DNA of 64,000 nt from Auanema rhodensis (Eukaryota; Nematoda; Chromadorea; Rhabditida; Rhabditidae), in NCBI GenBank assembly GCA_964057225.1, contig OZ059900.1, forward strand, positions 14,399,638-14,463,637, read 5' to 3'. Shown in pieces: positions 21,001-32,754 of the stretch; position 1 is the first letter of the stretch; each line of letters begins with the position of its first letter. The position numbers and the translations under genes are program-made. Under the pieces are notes generated by a model. It saw only the letters and a program-made list of their open reading frames with translations, ran no database searches and was not told the origin of the DNA.

Positions 21001-22815
21001 CTTGCCATGTGGTCATTGTTCTTACCACTTTGTTGTTTATTTGGCATCCTTTGTTGTTGTATACGCATAGGATTCCATCAATATCGATATAATTCCTGGT
21101 CTAATACTATTCGTTACATATCTTCTTTTTTCACACTTAGACCTCATACTCCGGAACAGAATGATATTGAATTAGGAGTTATTGAACCTCCTCCAACTTC
21201 ATCTGAGAATATTCCACATATAGAACCTAAATTATATCCTCCATTTTGGAAAAGAGGTTCTCGATTATCAATTATCAGTATACTAACGATATTTCTGATT
21301 AATAATGCTACTGCTTGTACCGATCATCACGTTATTCATTCGGTTTCTACACATTGTCTGAATCGTACTCAATGTTATCACCAATATAGTGATCAAATAG
21401 TTTTTTCTCCTGGAGTTAAAGATTTATGCCTGGATATAAAATTTAAAAATCATTCTATTGGTTATATTCAAATTCGAAAATTATATACAAGTTATGAATG
21501 TAAGAAAACCACAAAATTTTTTACAAAGGCTACTTTGCCTAAACTAACTGTTGATTTTCGATGTGCTCATATGGGATCTTGTGATCAAACTTGTGAAACT
21601 ATGAATCATCGCTCTCGTATTTCTGAATTCGAACCATATAATTATCCAACACAATCCAAATGTGTCCGGTCTTTAGCACATATATGGCGTTGTTTGACAT
21701 TTTGGGAAAACCCTTGTCTTTTCTACAAATTAGAACATGTACCTACTTCGGACGACATATTTGAAGTATTTAAATGTGAAGATTGGACAACATCTTCAAC
21801 TTTTGAAATTACAACACATATTGTTAAAGATAAAAATATTTATAATATCACAATTCCACCATATTTGAAGATGAATTACTCTTTTTTCAATATGACGATC
21901 AATACACAAGACAAACCTCCTACTCCACTTCATAATTATTATTTTGTTGCTTCAAACAATCAAATCTTTGCTGTTGAACCACATTTTCCATTTATGGTAC
22001 AATGTATTTCGAAGGCAGACACTTCCGACAATTTTTCAAGATGTACAACGGTTATCGATTGTACTTGTAACAAAATCAATAATGATGTTGCTGGCTGTAT
22101 ATGTCCACAACATAATTTCACACATTTTTCTCATATTTTACCTCCGTATATGGCAAATACGGAAACAATCTATAAACCCGATACATCCTTAACTTTTCGA
22201 ACTCAGTCTGATGAAACTACAGTTTCAATTGATTCTGAACTTTTATATGACAGTAATACATTTTCCTATGATATACCTTGTCGTCCCTTATTGATCAGTC
22301 TCTCCGGATGTTATTCCTGTGGGCAGGGTGCATCTGCATTGTTTTCTTGTATGTCATCTAAAGAAACATGGATACCGATCGAGTGTTCAAAAGATGTATT
22401 CATGATTAAATGTTCACCCTTCAATGAAATTACAAATATCAATATTAAAAGAGATAATTCAATCATAAATGAAGTTTGTCATACTAAATGTAATCATGAA
22501 AAAATTGATATAATTGTAACGGGACAATTATATTTTAATTCATCTACTAATGAACCAAATGAAATTCATTCAAATCAGAATTCAGTTATAATACCTGACA
22601 TAATTCCTTTTTTGAAACTTTTTAAAGAACACTGGATGATGTTTTCAATCTGCGTTGTTTTTCTGATCATCATATGTTTTTTGGGATACCTAGGTTGTAC
22701 TCCAGCCATTTATTTTTTCTTGATCACAGCTTTCCGTACTATTAAAATCATAATAGATACAACAACCAAGTTTTTCTATATTCTTAGAAATCTTTGTTTT
22801 GATAGAAGATTTTAA
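17998..22815 (+). CDS. pol-env: BEL RT end-RNaseH-IN-Env part (B1), out of frame with gag
   Basis: Open from just after the A-run to TAA at 22813; its first internal ATG is at 18115, so it is a continuation, not a separate gene. RNase H residues lie in FADAS, PRMEL, VSDSS and NPADIGS. Integrase has an H-H-C-C zinc site (CHLCNKY), the three acidic residues in GCDLFGP, RSDCGGN and GSWERM, and the BEL-type C-terminal domain (GQWKLGRI, LYPLEL). A linker follows, then Env: hydrophobic segments near 20870, 21000 and 21260, a cysteine-rich ectodomain with many N-glycosylation sites, and a C-terminal membrane anchor near 22635-22750. Env resembles phlebovirus-type glycoproteins known in nematode BEL elements (family knowledge, not tested here). 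Confidence 0.9.
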   Translation, partial: LGVPYNALSDSLSIRFNILELSTVTKRNALQQLHSVYDPLGITNPLILPLKVILRDIFALKTEWDDTIPSELSASWTSIINEINYAKVTVPRVLSPSIEEGTLWIFADASSTALAVCAYIQTNNKMSSILAGESRLSPKTPITIPRMELLAIRLAMRLSHTILMELPCKKLNIVSDSSIALSWILTNKQLPDFIAKQVQNVQHMTRVLEEHSINVQFYHVTTDYNPADIGSRGANKYQLQESMWLLGPQWILNRTVQALTPYGSLQVMHVSPVSLLIAQAISVPLEHNLAYHNGHFATLRLLARLAKIIKIWHLKTFKNQNGHKLRNISQISTSYPVLTTDLKILRTILIRQAQDHLIIDDLRRQYPGYHFYLDDNEIIRVRSRLQNSLLSYDTKNPIYLPRNSLFTQHIIMDAHRASFHQGKEFLITHLRQTYFIARAAAIIKQTLKKCHLCNKYQSLPYGTPDMPSLPKDRVILTKPFLNTGCDLFGPIMLKSGHKVYVCLFTCLTIRAIHLEMVYDQTATSFMNAFTRFIARRGLPTTMRSDCGGNFILGAQLIETIQKSAEFNFTPADIVVHLAKNNINWLFNTPKSPWKGGSWERMVGITKNAMKKAIQRNKLTFDELLTLIVKIEAVINTRPLTHPDPNNINHVPIRPVDFISPGLVLSLPDDCGFRVYNNSIDIPVIQNVEQALETLQLTSDAATMFWDKFQTEYLIYIRDIYKHSRKQPSANANKPNIGEIVVIHNDNLPRGQWKLGRITELISSSDGFIRTAKVLTPAGNIISRSLNHLYPLELRSVLPDMTSIPRSTPSEDTSLSLKVGSASDMMNLDAQPIQEYIIRSNSPVPSIHETNNVVTCPEPIDINNPQKIYIPTSKISSIHNPILEEEAELQLWGPGHTPDDNRKKLQKKNTSKAKQTIILPTIDQNDVKPSTETNEKRVRTLPLRDHITYASRKNFKSAMTSAILIFTIISIFLPVASANSVVCDEAKFLSIHLLGNPHCAPHLAMWSLFLPLCCLFGILCCCIRIGFHQYRYNSWSNTIRYISSFFTLRPHTPEQNDIELGVIEPPPTSSENIPHIEPKLYPPFWKRGSRLSIISILTIFLINNATACTDHHVIHSVSTHCLNRTQCYHQYSDQIVFSPGVKDLCLDIKFKNHSIGYIQIRKLYTSYECKKTTKFFTKATLPKLTVDFRCAHMGSCDQTCETMNHRSRISEFEPYNYPTQSKCVRSLAHIWRCLTFWENPCLFYKLEHVPTSDDIFEVFKCEDWTTSSTFEITTHIVKDKNIYNITIPPYLKMNYSFFNMTINTQDKPPTPLHNYYFVASNNQIFAVEPHFPFMVQCISKADTSDNFSRCTTVIDCTCNKINNDVAGCICPQHNFTHFSHILPPYMANTETIYKPDTSLTFRTQSDETTVSIDSELLYDSNTFSYDIPCRPLLISLSGCYSCGQGASALFSCMSSKETWIPIECSKDVFMIKCSPFNEITNINIKRDNSIINEVCHTKCNHEKIDIIVTGQLYFNSSTNEPNEIHSNQNSVIIPDIIPFLKLFKEHWMMFSICVVFLIIICFLGYLGCTPAIYFFLITAFRTIKIIIDTTTKFFYILRNLCFDRRF

Positions 22816-22923
22816 CATTGAACTAATTCCGTACTATCCTTAAAAATCTTACTATATAAGCATCATGGGTCATTATGCGACGGACAACGTCGCAAAAGGC
22901 CAATGGCTTAGCTGCGGCGGCAC
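22816..22923 (+). other. B1 3' untranslated stretch
   Basis: 108 bp between the Env stop and the 3' LTR. It is matched by 47701-47808 in B2 and holds GACGGACAACGTCG, partly inverted-repeat. No classical purine-rich plus-strand primer is obvious. Confidence 0.6.
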
Positions 22924-23228
22924 TGTCGCGTCGCGGTTAGCGATTATTTTTTATTCTTTTTTCTATGTTTTGTTCCATTTCAGTTTTGTTTTTATCGTTT
23001 TCCTTTACTTTGTCTATTTCAGATTGTACTTTTCGGCCCGCCTTCCCATATCTTCATCTTTGGGATCGGAAAATACGATATACCTCAACTTACTTCAACG
23101 GAGTATAGACGATCTATATTTTGTTGATATTGTTAACTTTCTCTTTAATAAAGCATTCTACCACTGACTATCTGTTCTATTAATTCTCAGCGGAATACCG
23201 ACAACCGAATACCTTCGCCTAAGCGACA
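22924..23228 (+). repeat. B1 3' LTR
   Basis: 305 bp, starting TGTCGCGTCGCGG (5 bp more than the 5' LTR start) and ending GCGACA. AATAAA at 23147-23152 is the likely poly(A) signal. A 100-codon frame across it is not conserved as protein. Confidence 0.92.
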
Positions 23229-23233
23229 TGAAA
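23229..23233. repeat. B1 right target-site duplication
   Basis: TGAAA just after the 3' LTR. Confidence 0.92.
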
Positions 23234-23537
23234 CACTGTCTCTAACATATCTTGATTCATGGCCTACTTTACTCAAAGAGCTAATTGAAGTTTGGTGTTA
23301 AAATGAACAATTGATTAACGCTGACGTTCCGTTTTTTTTCATCGTAATTGAGATAGAACATTTAAATTAAATAGAAATGTTTAAAAATTTAGAAAAAAAA
23401 CACAAGCTCAAATCACTTTTGAAAAAACAGAAAGTTTAAAACAACCTTTTTTCTCATAATTATCTTTTTTATCCGACTTTTGGAAAAAAACAAAAATAGC
23501 ATAACATTCAATAACGATGAATCAGAACAAAAACATT

Positions 23538-23609
23538 CTCCCCGGCCGGGAATTGAACCCGGGTCTCGCATGTGACAGACGCGGATACTCACCACTATAC
23601 TACCGAGGA
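23538..23609 (-). tRNA. tRNA-Asp-GTC: tRNA-Asp(GUC)
   Basis: Consensus; first copy right of B1. Confidence 0.96.
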
Positions 23610-23976
23610 TTGAATTTGCACTTAGAAACTTTCATTAAGAGTGTGAGTTTGAATTATAGTAGAAAAATGAAACACTGTCTCTAACATATCTTGATTCATG
23701 GCCTACTTTACTCAAAGAGCTAATTGAAGTTTGGTGTTAGAATGAACAATTGATTAACGCTGACGTTTCAATTTTTTTCATCGTAATTGAGATAGAACAT
23801 TTAAATTAAATGGAAATGTTTAACAATTTAGAAAAAAAACACAAGCACAAATCACTTTTGAAAAAACAGAAAGTTTAAAACAACCTTTTTTCTAATAATT
23901 ATCTTTTTTATCCGACTTTTGGAAAAAAACAAAAATAGCATAACATTCAATAACGATGAATCAGAACAAAAACATT

Positions 23977-24048
23977 CTCCCCGGCCGGGAATTGAACCCG
24001 GGTCTCGCATGTGACAGACGCGGATACTCACCACTATACTACCGAGGA
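23977..24048 (-). tRNA. tRNA-Asp-GTC: tRNA-Asp(GUC)
   Basis: Consensus copy. Confidence 0.96.
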
Positions 24049-24414
24049 TTGAATTTGCACTTAGAAACTTTCATTAAGAGTGTGAGTTTGAAATATAGTA
24101 GAAAAATGAAACACTGACTCTAACATATATTGATTTATGGCCTACTTTACTCAAAGAGCTAATTGAAGTTTGGTGTTAAAATGAACAATTGATTAAAGCT
24201 GACGTTCCGTTTTTTTCCATCGTAATTGAGATAGAACATTTAAATTAAATAGAAATGTTTAAAAATTTAGAAAAAAACACAAGCTCAAATCACTTTTGAA
24301 AAAACAGAAAGTTTAAAACAACCTTTTTTCTAATAATTATCGTTTTTATCCGACTTTTTGAAGAAAACAAAAATAGCATAACATTCAATAACGATGAATC
24401 AGAACAAAAACATT

Positions 24415-24486
24415 CTCCCCGGCCGGAAATTGAACCCGGGTCTCGCTTGTGACAGACGCGGATACTCACCACTATACTACCGAGGA
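24415..24486 (-). tRNA. tRNA-Asp-GTC: tRNA-Asp(GUC), C60T and T40A
   Basis: T40A breaks one anticodon-stem pair (opposite G30) and C60T makes a T-stem wobble; possibly impaired. Confidence 0.88.
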
Positions 24487-24852
24487 TTGAATTTGCACTT
24501 AGAAACTTTCATTAAGAGTGTGAGTTTGAATTAAAGTAGAAAAATGAAACACTGTCTCTAACATATCTTGATTTATGGCCTACTTTACTCAAAGAGCTAA
24601 TTGAAGTTTGGTGTTACAATGAACAATTGATTAACGCTGACGTTCCATTTTTTTTCATCGTAATTGAGATAGAATACTTAAATTGAATGGTAATGTTTAA
24701 AAATTTAGAAAATATCACAAGCTCAAATCACTTTTGAAAAAACAGAAAGTTTAAAATAACCTTTTTTCTAATAATTATCTTTTTAATTCGACTTTTGGAA
24801 GAAAACAAAAATAGCATAACATTCAATAACGATGAATCAGAACAAAAACATT

Positions 24853-24924
24853 CTCTCCGGCCGGGAATTGAACCCGGGTCTCGCATGTGACAGACGCGGA
24901 TACTCACCACTATACTACCGAGGA
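24853..24924 (-). tRNA. tRNA-Asp-GTC: tRNA-Asp(GUC), G69A variant
   Basis: G69A opens an acceptor-stem pair (opposite C3). Confidence 0.88.
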
Positions 24925-25291
24925 TTGAATTTGCACTTAGAAACTTTCATTGAGAGTGTGAGTTTGAATTAAAGTAGAAAAATGAAACACTGTCTCTAAG
25001 ATATCTTGATTTATGGCCTACTTTACTCGAAGAGCTAATTGAAGTTTGGTGTTAGAATGAACAAATGATTAACGCTGACGTTCCGTTTTTTTTCATCGTA
25101 ATTGAGATAGAACATTTAAATTAAATGGAAATGTTTAACAATTTAGAAAAAAAACACAAGCTCAAATCACTTTTGAAAAAACAGAAAGTTTAAAACAACC
25201 TTTTTTCTAATAATTATCTTTTTTATCCGACTTTTGGAAAAAAACAAAAATAGCATAACATTCAATAACGATGAATCAGAACAAAAACATT

Positions 25292-25363
25292 CTCCCCGGC
25301 CGGGAATTGAACCCGGGTCTCGCATGTGACAGACGCGGATACTCACCACTATACTACCGAGGA
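25292..25363 (-). tRNA. tRNA-Asp-GTC: tRNA-Asp(GUC)
   Basis: Consensus copy. Confidence 0.96.
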
Positions 25364-25730
25364 TTGAATTTGCACTTAGAAACTTTCATTAAGAGTGTGA
25401 GTTTGAAATATAGTAGAAAAATGAAACACTGTCTCTAACATATATTGATTTATGGCCTACTTTACTCAAAGAGCTAATTGAAGTTTGGTGTTAAAATGAA
25501 CAATTGATTAACGCTGACGTTCCGTTTTTTTTCATCGTAATTGAGATAGAACATTTAAATTAAATAGAAATGTTTAAAAATTTAGAAAAAAAACACAAGC
25601 TCAAATCACTTTTGAAAAAACAGAAAGTTTAAAACAACCTTTTTTCTCATAATTATCTTTTTTATCCGACTTTTGGAAAAAAACAAAAATAGCATAACAT
25701 TCAATAACGATGAATCAGAACAAAAACATT

Positions 25731-25802
25731 CTCCCCGGCCGGGAATTGAACCCGGGTCTCGCATGTGACAGACGCGGATACTCACCACTATACTACCGAG
25801 GA
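25731..25802 (-). tRNA. tRNA-Asp-GTC: tRNA-Asp(GUC)
   Basis: Consensus copy. Confidence 0.96.
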
Positions 25803-26169
25803 TTGAATTTGCACTTAGAAACTTTCATTAAGAGTGTGAGTTTGAATTAAAGTAGAAAAATGAAACACTGTCTCTAAGATATCTTGATTTATGGCCTACT
25901 TTACTCAAAGAGCTAATTGAAGTTTGGTGTTAGAATGAACAAATGATTAACGCTGACGTTCCGTTTTTTTTCATCGTAATTGAGATAGAACATTTAAATT
26001 AAATGGAAATGTTTAACAATTTAGAAAAAAAACACAAGCTCAAATCACTTTTGAAAAAACAGAAAGTTTAAAACAACCTTTTTTCTCATAATTATCTTTT
26101 TTATCCGACTTTTGGAAAAAAACAAAAATAGCATAACATTCAATAACGATGAATCAGAACAAAAACATT

Positions 26170-26241
26170 CTCCCCGGCCGGGAATTGAACCCGGGTCTCG
26201 CATGTGACAGACGCGGATACTCACCACTATACTACCGAGGA
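26170..26241 (-). tRNA. tRNA-Asp-GTC: tRNA-Asp(GUC)
   Basis: Consensus copy. Confidence 0.96.
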
Positions 26242-26608
26242 TTGAATTTGCACTTAGAAACTTTCATTAAGAGTGTGAGTTTGAATTAAAGTAGAAAAAT
26301 GAAACACTGTCTCTAAGATATCTTGATTTATGGCCTACTTTACTCAAAGAGCTAATTGAAGTTTGGTGTTAGAATGAACAAATGATTAACGCTGACGTTC
26401 CGTTTTTTTTCATCGTAATTGAGATAGAACATTTAAATTAAATGGAAATGTTTAACAATTTAGAAAAAAAACACAAGCTCAAATCACTTTTGAAAAAACA
26501 GAAAGTTTAAAACAACCTTTTTTCTAATAATTATCTTTTTTATCCGACTTTTGGAAAAAAACAAAAATAGCATAACATTCAATAACGATGAATCAGAACA
26601 AAAACATT

Positions 26609-26680
26609 CTCCCCGGCCGGGAATTGAACCCGGGTCTCGCATGTGACAGACGCGGATACTCACCACTATACTACCGAGGA
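26609..26680 (-). tRNA. tRNA-Asp-GTC: tRNA-Asp(GUC)
   Basis: Consensus copy. Confidence 0.96.
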
Positions 26681-27047
26681 TTGAATTTGCACTTAGAAAC
26701 TTTCATTAAGAGTGTGAGTTTGAAATATAGTAGAAAAATGAAACACTGTCTCTAAGATATCTTGATTTATGGCCTACTTTACTCAAAGAGCTAATTGAAG
26801 TTTGGTGTTAAAATGAACAATTGATTAACGCTGACGTTCCGTTTTTTTTCATCGTAATTGAGATAGAACATTTAAATTAAATGGAAATGTTTAACAATTT
26901 AGAAAAAAAACACAAGCTCAAATCACTTTTGAAAAAACAGAAAGTTTAAAACAACCTTTTTTCTCATAATTATCTTTTTTATCCGACTTTTGGAAAAAAA
27001 CAAAAATAGCATAACATTCAATAACGATGAATCAGAACAAAAACATT

Positions 27048-27119
27048 CTCCCCGGCCGGGAATTGAACCCGGGTCTCGCATGTGACAGACGCGGATACTC
27101 ACCACTATACTACCGAGGA
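27048..27119 (-). tRNA. tRNA-Asp-GTC: tRNA-Asp(GUC)
   Basis: Consensus copy. Confidence 0.96.
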
Positions 27120-27486
27120 TTGAATTTGCACTTAGAAACTTTCATTAAGAGTGTGAGTTTGAAATATAGTAGAAAAATGAAACACTGTCTCTAACATATA
27201 TTGATTTATGGCCTACTTTACTCAAAGAGCTAATTGAAGTTTGGTGTTAAAATGAACAATTGATTAACGCTGACGTTCCGTTTTTTTTCATCGTAATTGA
27301 GATAGAACATTTAAATTAAATAGAAATGTTTAAAAATTTAGAAAAAAAACACAAGCTCAAATCACTTTTGAAAAAACAGAAAGTTTAAAACAACCTTTTT
27401 TCTCATAATTATCTTTTTTATCCGACTTTTGGAAAAAAACAAAAATAGCATAACATTCAATAACGATGAATCAGAACAAAAACATT

Positions 27487-27558
27487 CTCCCCGGCCGGGA
27501 ATTGAACCCGGGTCTCGCATGTGACAGACGCGGATACTCACCACTATACTACCGAGGA
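27487..27558 (-). tRNA. tRNA-Asp-GTC: tRNA-Asp(GUC)
   Basis: Consensus copy. Confidence 0.96.
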
Positions 27559-27925
27559 TTGAATTTGCACTTAGAAACTTTCATTAAGAGTGTGAGTTTG
27601 AATTAAAGTAGAAAAATGAAACACTGTCTCTAAGATATCTTGATTTATGGCCTACTTTACTCAAAGAGCTAATTGAAGTTTGGTGTTAGAATGAACAAAT
27701 GATTAACGCTGACGTTCCGTTTTTTTTCATCGTAATTGAGATAGAACATTTAAATTAAATGGAAATGTTTAACAATTTAGAAAAAAAACACAAGCTCAAA
27801 TCACTTTGGAAAAAACAGAAAGTTTAAAACAACCTTTTTTCTCATAATTATCTTTTTTATCCGACTTTTGGAAAAAAACAAAAATAGCATAACATTCAAT
27901 AACGATGAATCAGAACAAAAACATT

Positions 27926-27997
27926 CTCCCCGGCCGGGAATTGAACCCGGGTCTCGCATGTGACAGACGCGGATACTCACCACTATACTACCGAGGA
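27926..27997 (-). tRNA. tRNA-Asp-GTC: tRNA-Asp(GUC)
   Basis: Consensus copy. Confidence 0.96.
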
Positions 27998-28364
27998 TTG
28001 AATTTGCACTTAGAAACTTTCATTAAGAGTGTGAGTTTGAATTAAAGTAGAAAAATGAAACACTGTCTCTAAGATATCTTGATTTATGGCCTACTTTACT
28101 CAAAGAGCTAATTGAAGTTTGGTGTTAGAATGAACAAATGATTAACGCTGACGTTCCGTTTTTTTTCATCGTAATTGAGATAGAACATTTAAATTAAATG
28201 GAAATGTTTAACAATTTAGAAAAAATACACAAGCTCAAATCACTTTTGAAAAAACAGAAAGTTTAAAACAACCTTTTTTCTAATAATTATCTTTTTTATC
28301 CGACTTTTGGAAAAAAACAAAAATAGCATAACATTCAATAACGATGAATCAGAACAAAAACATT

Positions 28365-28436
28365 CTCCCCGGCCGGGAATTGAACCCGGGTCTCGCATGT
28401 GACAGACGCGGATACTCACCACTATACTACCGAGGA
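28365..28436 (-). tRNA. tRNA-Asp-GTC: tRNA-Asp(GUC)
   Basis: Consensus copy. Confidence 0.96.
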
Positions 28437-28803
28437 TTGAATTTGCACTTAGAAACTTTCATTAAGAGTGTGAGTTTGAAATATAGTAGAAAAATGAAAC
28501 ACTGTCTCTAAGATATCTTGATTTATGGCCTACTTTACTCAAAGAGCTAATTGAAGTTTGGTGTTAAAATGAACAATTGATTAACGTTGACGTTCCGTTT
28601 TTTTTCATCGTAATTGAGATAGAACATTTAAATTAAATGGAAATGTTTAACAATTTAGAAAAAAAACACAAGCTCAAATCACTTTTGAAAAAACAGAAAG
28701 TTTAAAACAACCTTTTTTTTAATAATTATCTTTTTTATCCGACTTTTGGAAAAAAACAAAAATAGCATAACATTCAATAACGATGAATCAGAACAAAAAC
28801 ATT

Positions 28804-28875
28804 CTCCCCGGCCGGGAATTGAACCCGGGTCTCGCATGTGACAGACGCGGATACTCACCACTATACTACCGAGGA
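28804..28875 (-). tRNA. tRNA-Asp-GTC: tRNA-Asp(GUC)
   Basis: Consensus copy. Confidence 0.96.
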
Positions 28876-29242
28876 TTGAATTTGCACTTAGAAACTTTCA
28901 TTAAGAGTGTGAGTTTGAAATATAGTAGAAAAATGAAACACTGTCTCTAACATATATTGATTTATGGCCTACTTTACTCAAAGAGCTAATTGAAGTTTGG
29001 TGTTAGAATGAACAAATGATTAACGCTGACGTTCCGTTTTTTTTCATCGTAATTGAGATAGAACATTTAAATTAAATGGAAATGTTTAACAATTTAGAAA
29101 AAAAACACAAGCTCAAATCACTTTTGAAAAAACAGAAAGTTTAAAACAACCTTTTTTCTCATAATTATCTTTTTTATCCGACTTTTGGAAAAAAACAAAA
29201 ATAGCATAACATTCAATAACGATGAATCAGAACAAAAACATT

Positions 29243-29314
29243 CTCCCCGGCCGGGAATTGAACCCGGGTCTCGCACGTGACAGACGCGGATACTCACCAC
29301 TATACTACCGAGGA
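29243..29314 (-). tRNA. tRNA-Asp-GTC: tRNA-Asp(GUC), A39G variant
   Basis: A39G makes the loop-closing anticodon-stem pair U-G. Confidence 0.93.
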
Positions 29315-29681
29315 TTGAATTTGCACTTAGAAACTTTCATTAAGAGTGTGAGTTTGAATTATAGTAGAAAAATGAAACACTGTCTCTAACATATCTTGAT
29401 TCATGGCCTACTTTACTCAAAGAGCTAATTGAAGTTTGGTGTTAGAATGAACAATTGATTAACGCTGACGTTTCAAATTTTTTCATCGTAATTGAGCTAG
29501 AACATTTGAATTAAATGGAAATGTTTAACAATTTAGAAAAAAAACACAAGCTCAAATCACTTTTGAAAAAACAGAAAGTTTAAAACAACCTTTTTTCTAA
29601 TAATTATCTTTTTTATCCGACTTTTGGAAAAAAACAAAAATAGCATAACATTCAATAACGATGAATCAGAACAAAAACATT

Positions 29682-29753
29682 CTCCCCGGCCGGGAATTGA
29701 ACCCGGGTCTCGCATGTGACAGACGCGGATACTCACCACTATACTACCGAGGA
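29682..29753 (-). tRNA. tRNA-Asp-GTC: tRNA-Asp(GUC)
   Basis: Consensus copy. Confidence 0.96.
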
Positions 29754-30120
29754 TTGAATTTGCACTTAGAAACTTTCATTAAGAGTGTGAGTTTGAAATA
29801 TAGTAGAAAAATGAAACACTGTCTCTAACATATATTGATTTATGGCCTACTTTACTCAAAGAGCTAATTGAAGTTTGGTGTTAAAATGAACAATTGATTA
29901 ACGCTGACGTTCCGTTTTTTTTCATCGTAATTGAGATAGAACATTTAAATTAAATAGAAATGTTTAAAAATTTAGAAAAAAAACACAAGCTCAAATCACT
30001 TTTGAAAAAACAGAAAGTTTAAAACAACCTTTTTTCTCATAATTATCTTTTTTATCCGACTTTTGAAAAAAAACAAAATTAGCATAACATTCAATAACGA
30101 TGAATCAGAACAAAAACATT

Positions 30121-30192
30121 CTCCCCGGCCGGGAATTGAACCCGGGTCTCGCATGTGACAGACGCGGATACTCACCACTATACTACCGAGGA
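30121..30192 (-). tRNA. tRNA-Asp-GTC: tRNA-Asp(GUC)
   Basis: Consensus copy. Confidence 0.96.
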
Positions 30193-30559
30193 TTGAATTT
30201 GCACTTAGAAACTTTCATTAAGAGTGTGAGTTTGAATTATAGTAGAAAAATGAAACACTGTCTCTAACATATCTTGATTCATGGCCTACTTTACTCAAAG
30301 AACTAATTGAAGTTTGGTGTTAAAATGAACAATTGATTAACGCTGACGTTCCGTTTTTTTTCATCGTAATTGAGATAGAACATTTAAATTAAATAGAAAT
30401 GTTTAAAAATTTAGAAAAAAAACACAAGCTCAAATCACTTTTGAAAAAACAGAAAGTTTAAAACAACCTTTTTTCTCATAATTATCTTTTTTATCCGACT
30501 TTTGGAAAAAAACAAAAATAGCATAACACTCAATAACGATGAATCAGAACAAAAACATT

Positions 30560-30631
30560 CTCCCCGGCCGGGAATTGAACCCGGGTCTCGCATGTGACAG
30601 ACGCGGATACTCACCACTATACTACCGAGGA
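30560..30631 (-). tRNA. tRNA-Asp-GTC: tRNA-Asp(GUC)
   Basis: Consensus copy. Confidence 0.96.
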
Positions 30632-30998
30632 TTGAATTTGCACTTAGAAACTTTCATTAAGAGTGTGAGTTTGAATTATAGTAGAAAAATGAAACACTGT
30701 CTCTAACATATCTTGATTCATGGCCTACTTTACTCAAAGAGCTAATTGAAGTTTGGTGTTAAAATGAACAATTGATTAACGCTGACGTTCCGTTTTTTTT
30801 CATCGTAATTGAGATAGAACATTTCAATTAAATGGAAATGTTTAACAATTTAGAAAAAAAACACAAGCTCAAATCACTTTTGAGAAAACAGAAAGTTTAA
30901 AACAACCTTTTTTTTAATAATTATCTTTTTTATCCGACTTTTGGAAAAAAACAAAAATAGCATAACATTCAATAACGATGAATCAGAACAAAAACATT

Positions 30999-31070
30999 CT
31001 CCCCGGCCGGGAATTGAACCCGGGTCTCGCATGTGACAGACGCGGATACTCACCACTATACTACCGAGGA
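30999..31070 (-). tRNA. tRNA-Asp-GTC: tRNA-Asp(GUC)
   Basis: Consensus copy. Confidence 0.96.
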
Positions 31071-31437
31071 TTGAATTTGCACTTAGAAACTTTCATTAAG
31101 AGTGTGAGTTTGAATTATAGTAGAAAAATGAAACACTGTCTCTAACATATCTTGATTCATGGCCTACTTTATTCAAAGAGCTAATTGAAGTTTGGTGTTA
31201 GAATGAACAATTGATTAACGCTGACGTTTCAATTTTTTTCATCGTAATTGAGATAGAACATTTAAATTAAATGGAAATGTTTAACAATTTAGAAAAAAAA
31301 CACAAGCTCAAATCACTTTTGAAAAAACAGAAAGTTTAAAACAACCTTTTTTCTAATAATTATCTTTTTTATCCGACTTTTGGAAAAAAACAAAAATAGC
31401 ATAACATTCAATAACGATGAATCAGAACAAAAACATT

Positions 31438-31509
31438 CTCCCCGGCCGGGAATTGAACCCGGGTCTCGCATGTGACAGACGCGGATACTCACCACTATAC
31501 TACCGAGGA
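31438..31509 (-). tRNA. tRNA-Asp-GTC: tRNA-Asp(GUC)
   Basis: Consensus copy. Confidence 0.96.
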
Positions 31510-31876
31510 TTGAATTTGCACTTAGAAACTTTCATTAAGAGTGTGAGTTTGAATTATAGTAGAAAAATGAAACACTGTCTCTAACATATCTTGATTCATG
31601 GCCTACTTTATTCAAAGAGCTAATTGAAGTTTGGTGTTAGAATGAACAATTGATTAACGCTGACGTTTCAATTTTTTTCATCGTAATTGAGATAGAACAT
31701 TTAAATTAAATGGAAATGTTTAACAATTTAGAAAAAAAACACAAGCTCAAATCACTTTTGAAAAAACAGAAAGTTTAAAACAACCTTTTTTCTAATAATT
31801 ATCTTTTTTATCCGACTTTTGGAAAAAAACAAAAATAGCATAACATTCAATAACGATGAATCAGAACAAAAACATT

Positions 31877-31948
31877 CTCCCCGGCCGGGAATTGAACCCG
31901 GGTCTCGCATGTGACAGACGCGGATACTTACCACTATACTACCGAGGA
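31877..31948 (-). tRNA. tRNA-Asp-GTC: tRNA-Asp(GUC), G20A variant
   Basis: D-loop G20A, a position that tolerates change; a marker of the higher-order repeat. Confidence 0.94.
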
Positions 31949-32315
31949 TTGAATTTGCACTTAGAAACTTTCATTAAGAGTGTGAGTTTGGAATATAGTA
32001 GAAAAATGAAACACTGACTCTAACATATATTGATTTATGGCCTACTTTACTCAAAGAGCTAATTGAAGTTTGGTGTTAAAATGAACAATTGATTAAAGCT
32101 GACGTTCCGTTTTTTTTCATCGTAATTGAGATAGAACATTTAAATTTAATAGAAATGTTTAAAAATTTAGAAAAAAAACACAAGCTCAAATCACTTTTGA
32201 AAAAACAGAAAGTTTAAAACAACCTTTTTTCTCATAATTATCTTTTTTATCCGACTTTTGGAAAAAAACAAAAATAGCATAACATTCAATAACGATGAAT
32301 CAGAACAAAAACATT

Positions 32316-32387
32316 CTCCCCGGCCTGGAATTGAACCCGGGTCTCGCATGTGACAGACGCGGATACTCACCACTATACTACCGAGGA
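32316..32387 (-). tRNA. tRNA-Asp-GTC: tRNA-Asp(GUC), C62A variant
   Basis: C62A puts a mismatch in the middle of the T stem (opposite G50) and alters the B-box edge; possibly a pseudogene. Confidence 0.86.
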
Positions 32388-32754
32388 TTGAATTTGCACT
32401 TAGAAACTTTCATTAAGAGTGTGAGTTTGAATTATAGTAGAAAAATGAAACACTGTCTCTAACATATCTTGATTCATGGCCTACTTTACTCAAAGAGCTA
32501 ATTGAAGTTTGGTGTTAAAATGAACAATTGATTAACGCTGACGTTCCGTTTTTTTTCATCGTAATTGAGATAGAACATTTCAATTAAATGGAAATGTTTA
32601 ACAATTTAGAAAAAAAACACAAGCTCAAATCACTTTTGAGAAAACAGAAAGTTTAAAACAACCTTTTTTTTAATAATTATCTTTTTTATCCGACTTTTGG
32701 AAAAAAACAAAAATAGCATAACATTCAATAACGATGAATCAGAACAAAAACATT

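Larger units (their letters stand above)
14546..23228 (+). mobile_element. BEL/Pao retroelement B1 with env
   Basis: Complete insertion in tRNA-Asp spacer with LTR ends TGTCGC...GCGACA and a 5-bp duplication TGAAA on both sides. Order: short 5' LTR, Gly-tRNA primer site, Gag-Pro-RT-RNaseH-IN-Env frame (broken once), 3' LTR. It is very similar to B2 at protein level, so the two belong to one family. Confidence 0.95.

Noticed and set aside
22865..23167. 100-codon frame in the BEL LTR
   Set aside because: Covers untranslated and LTR sequence; not conserved between B1 and B2 in its C-terminal part.
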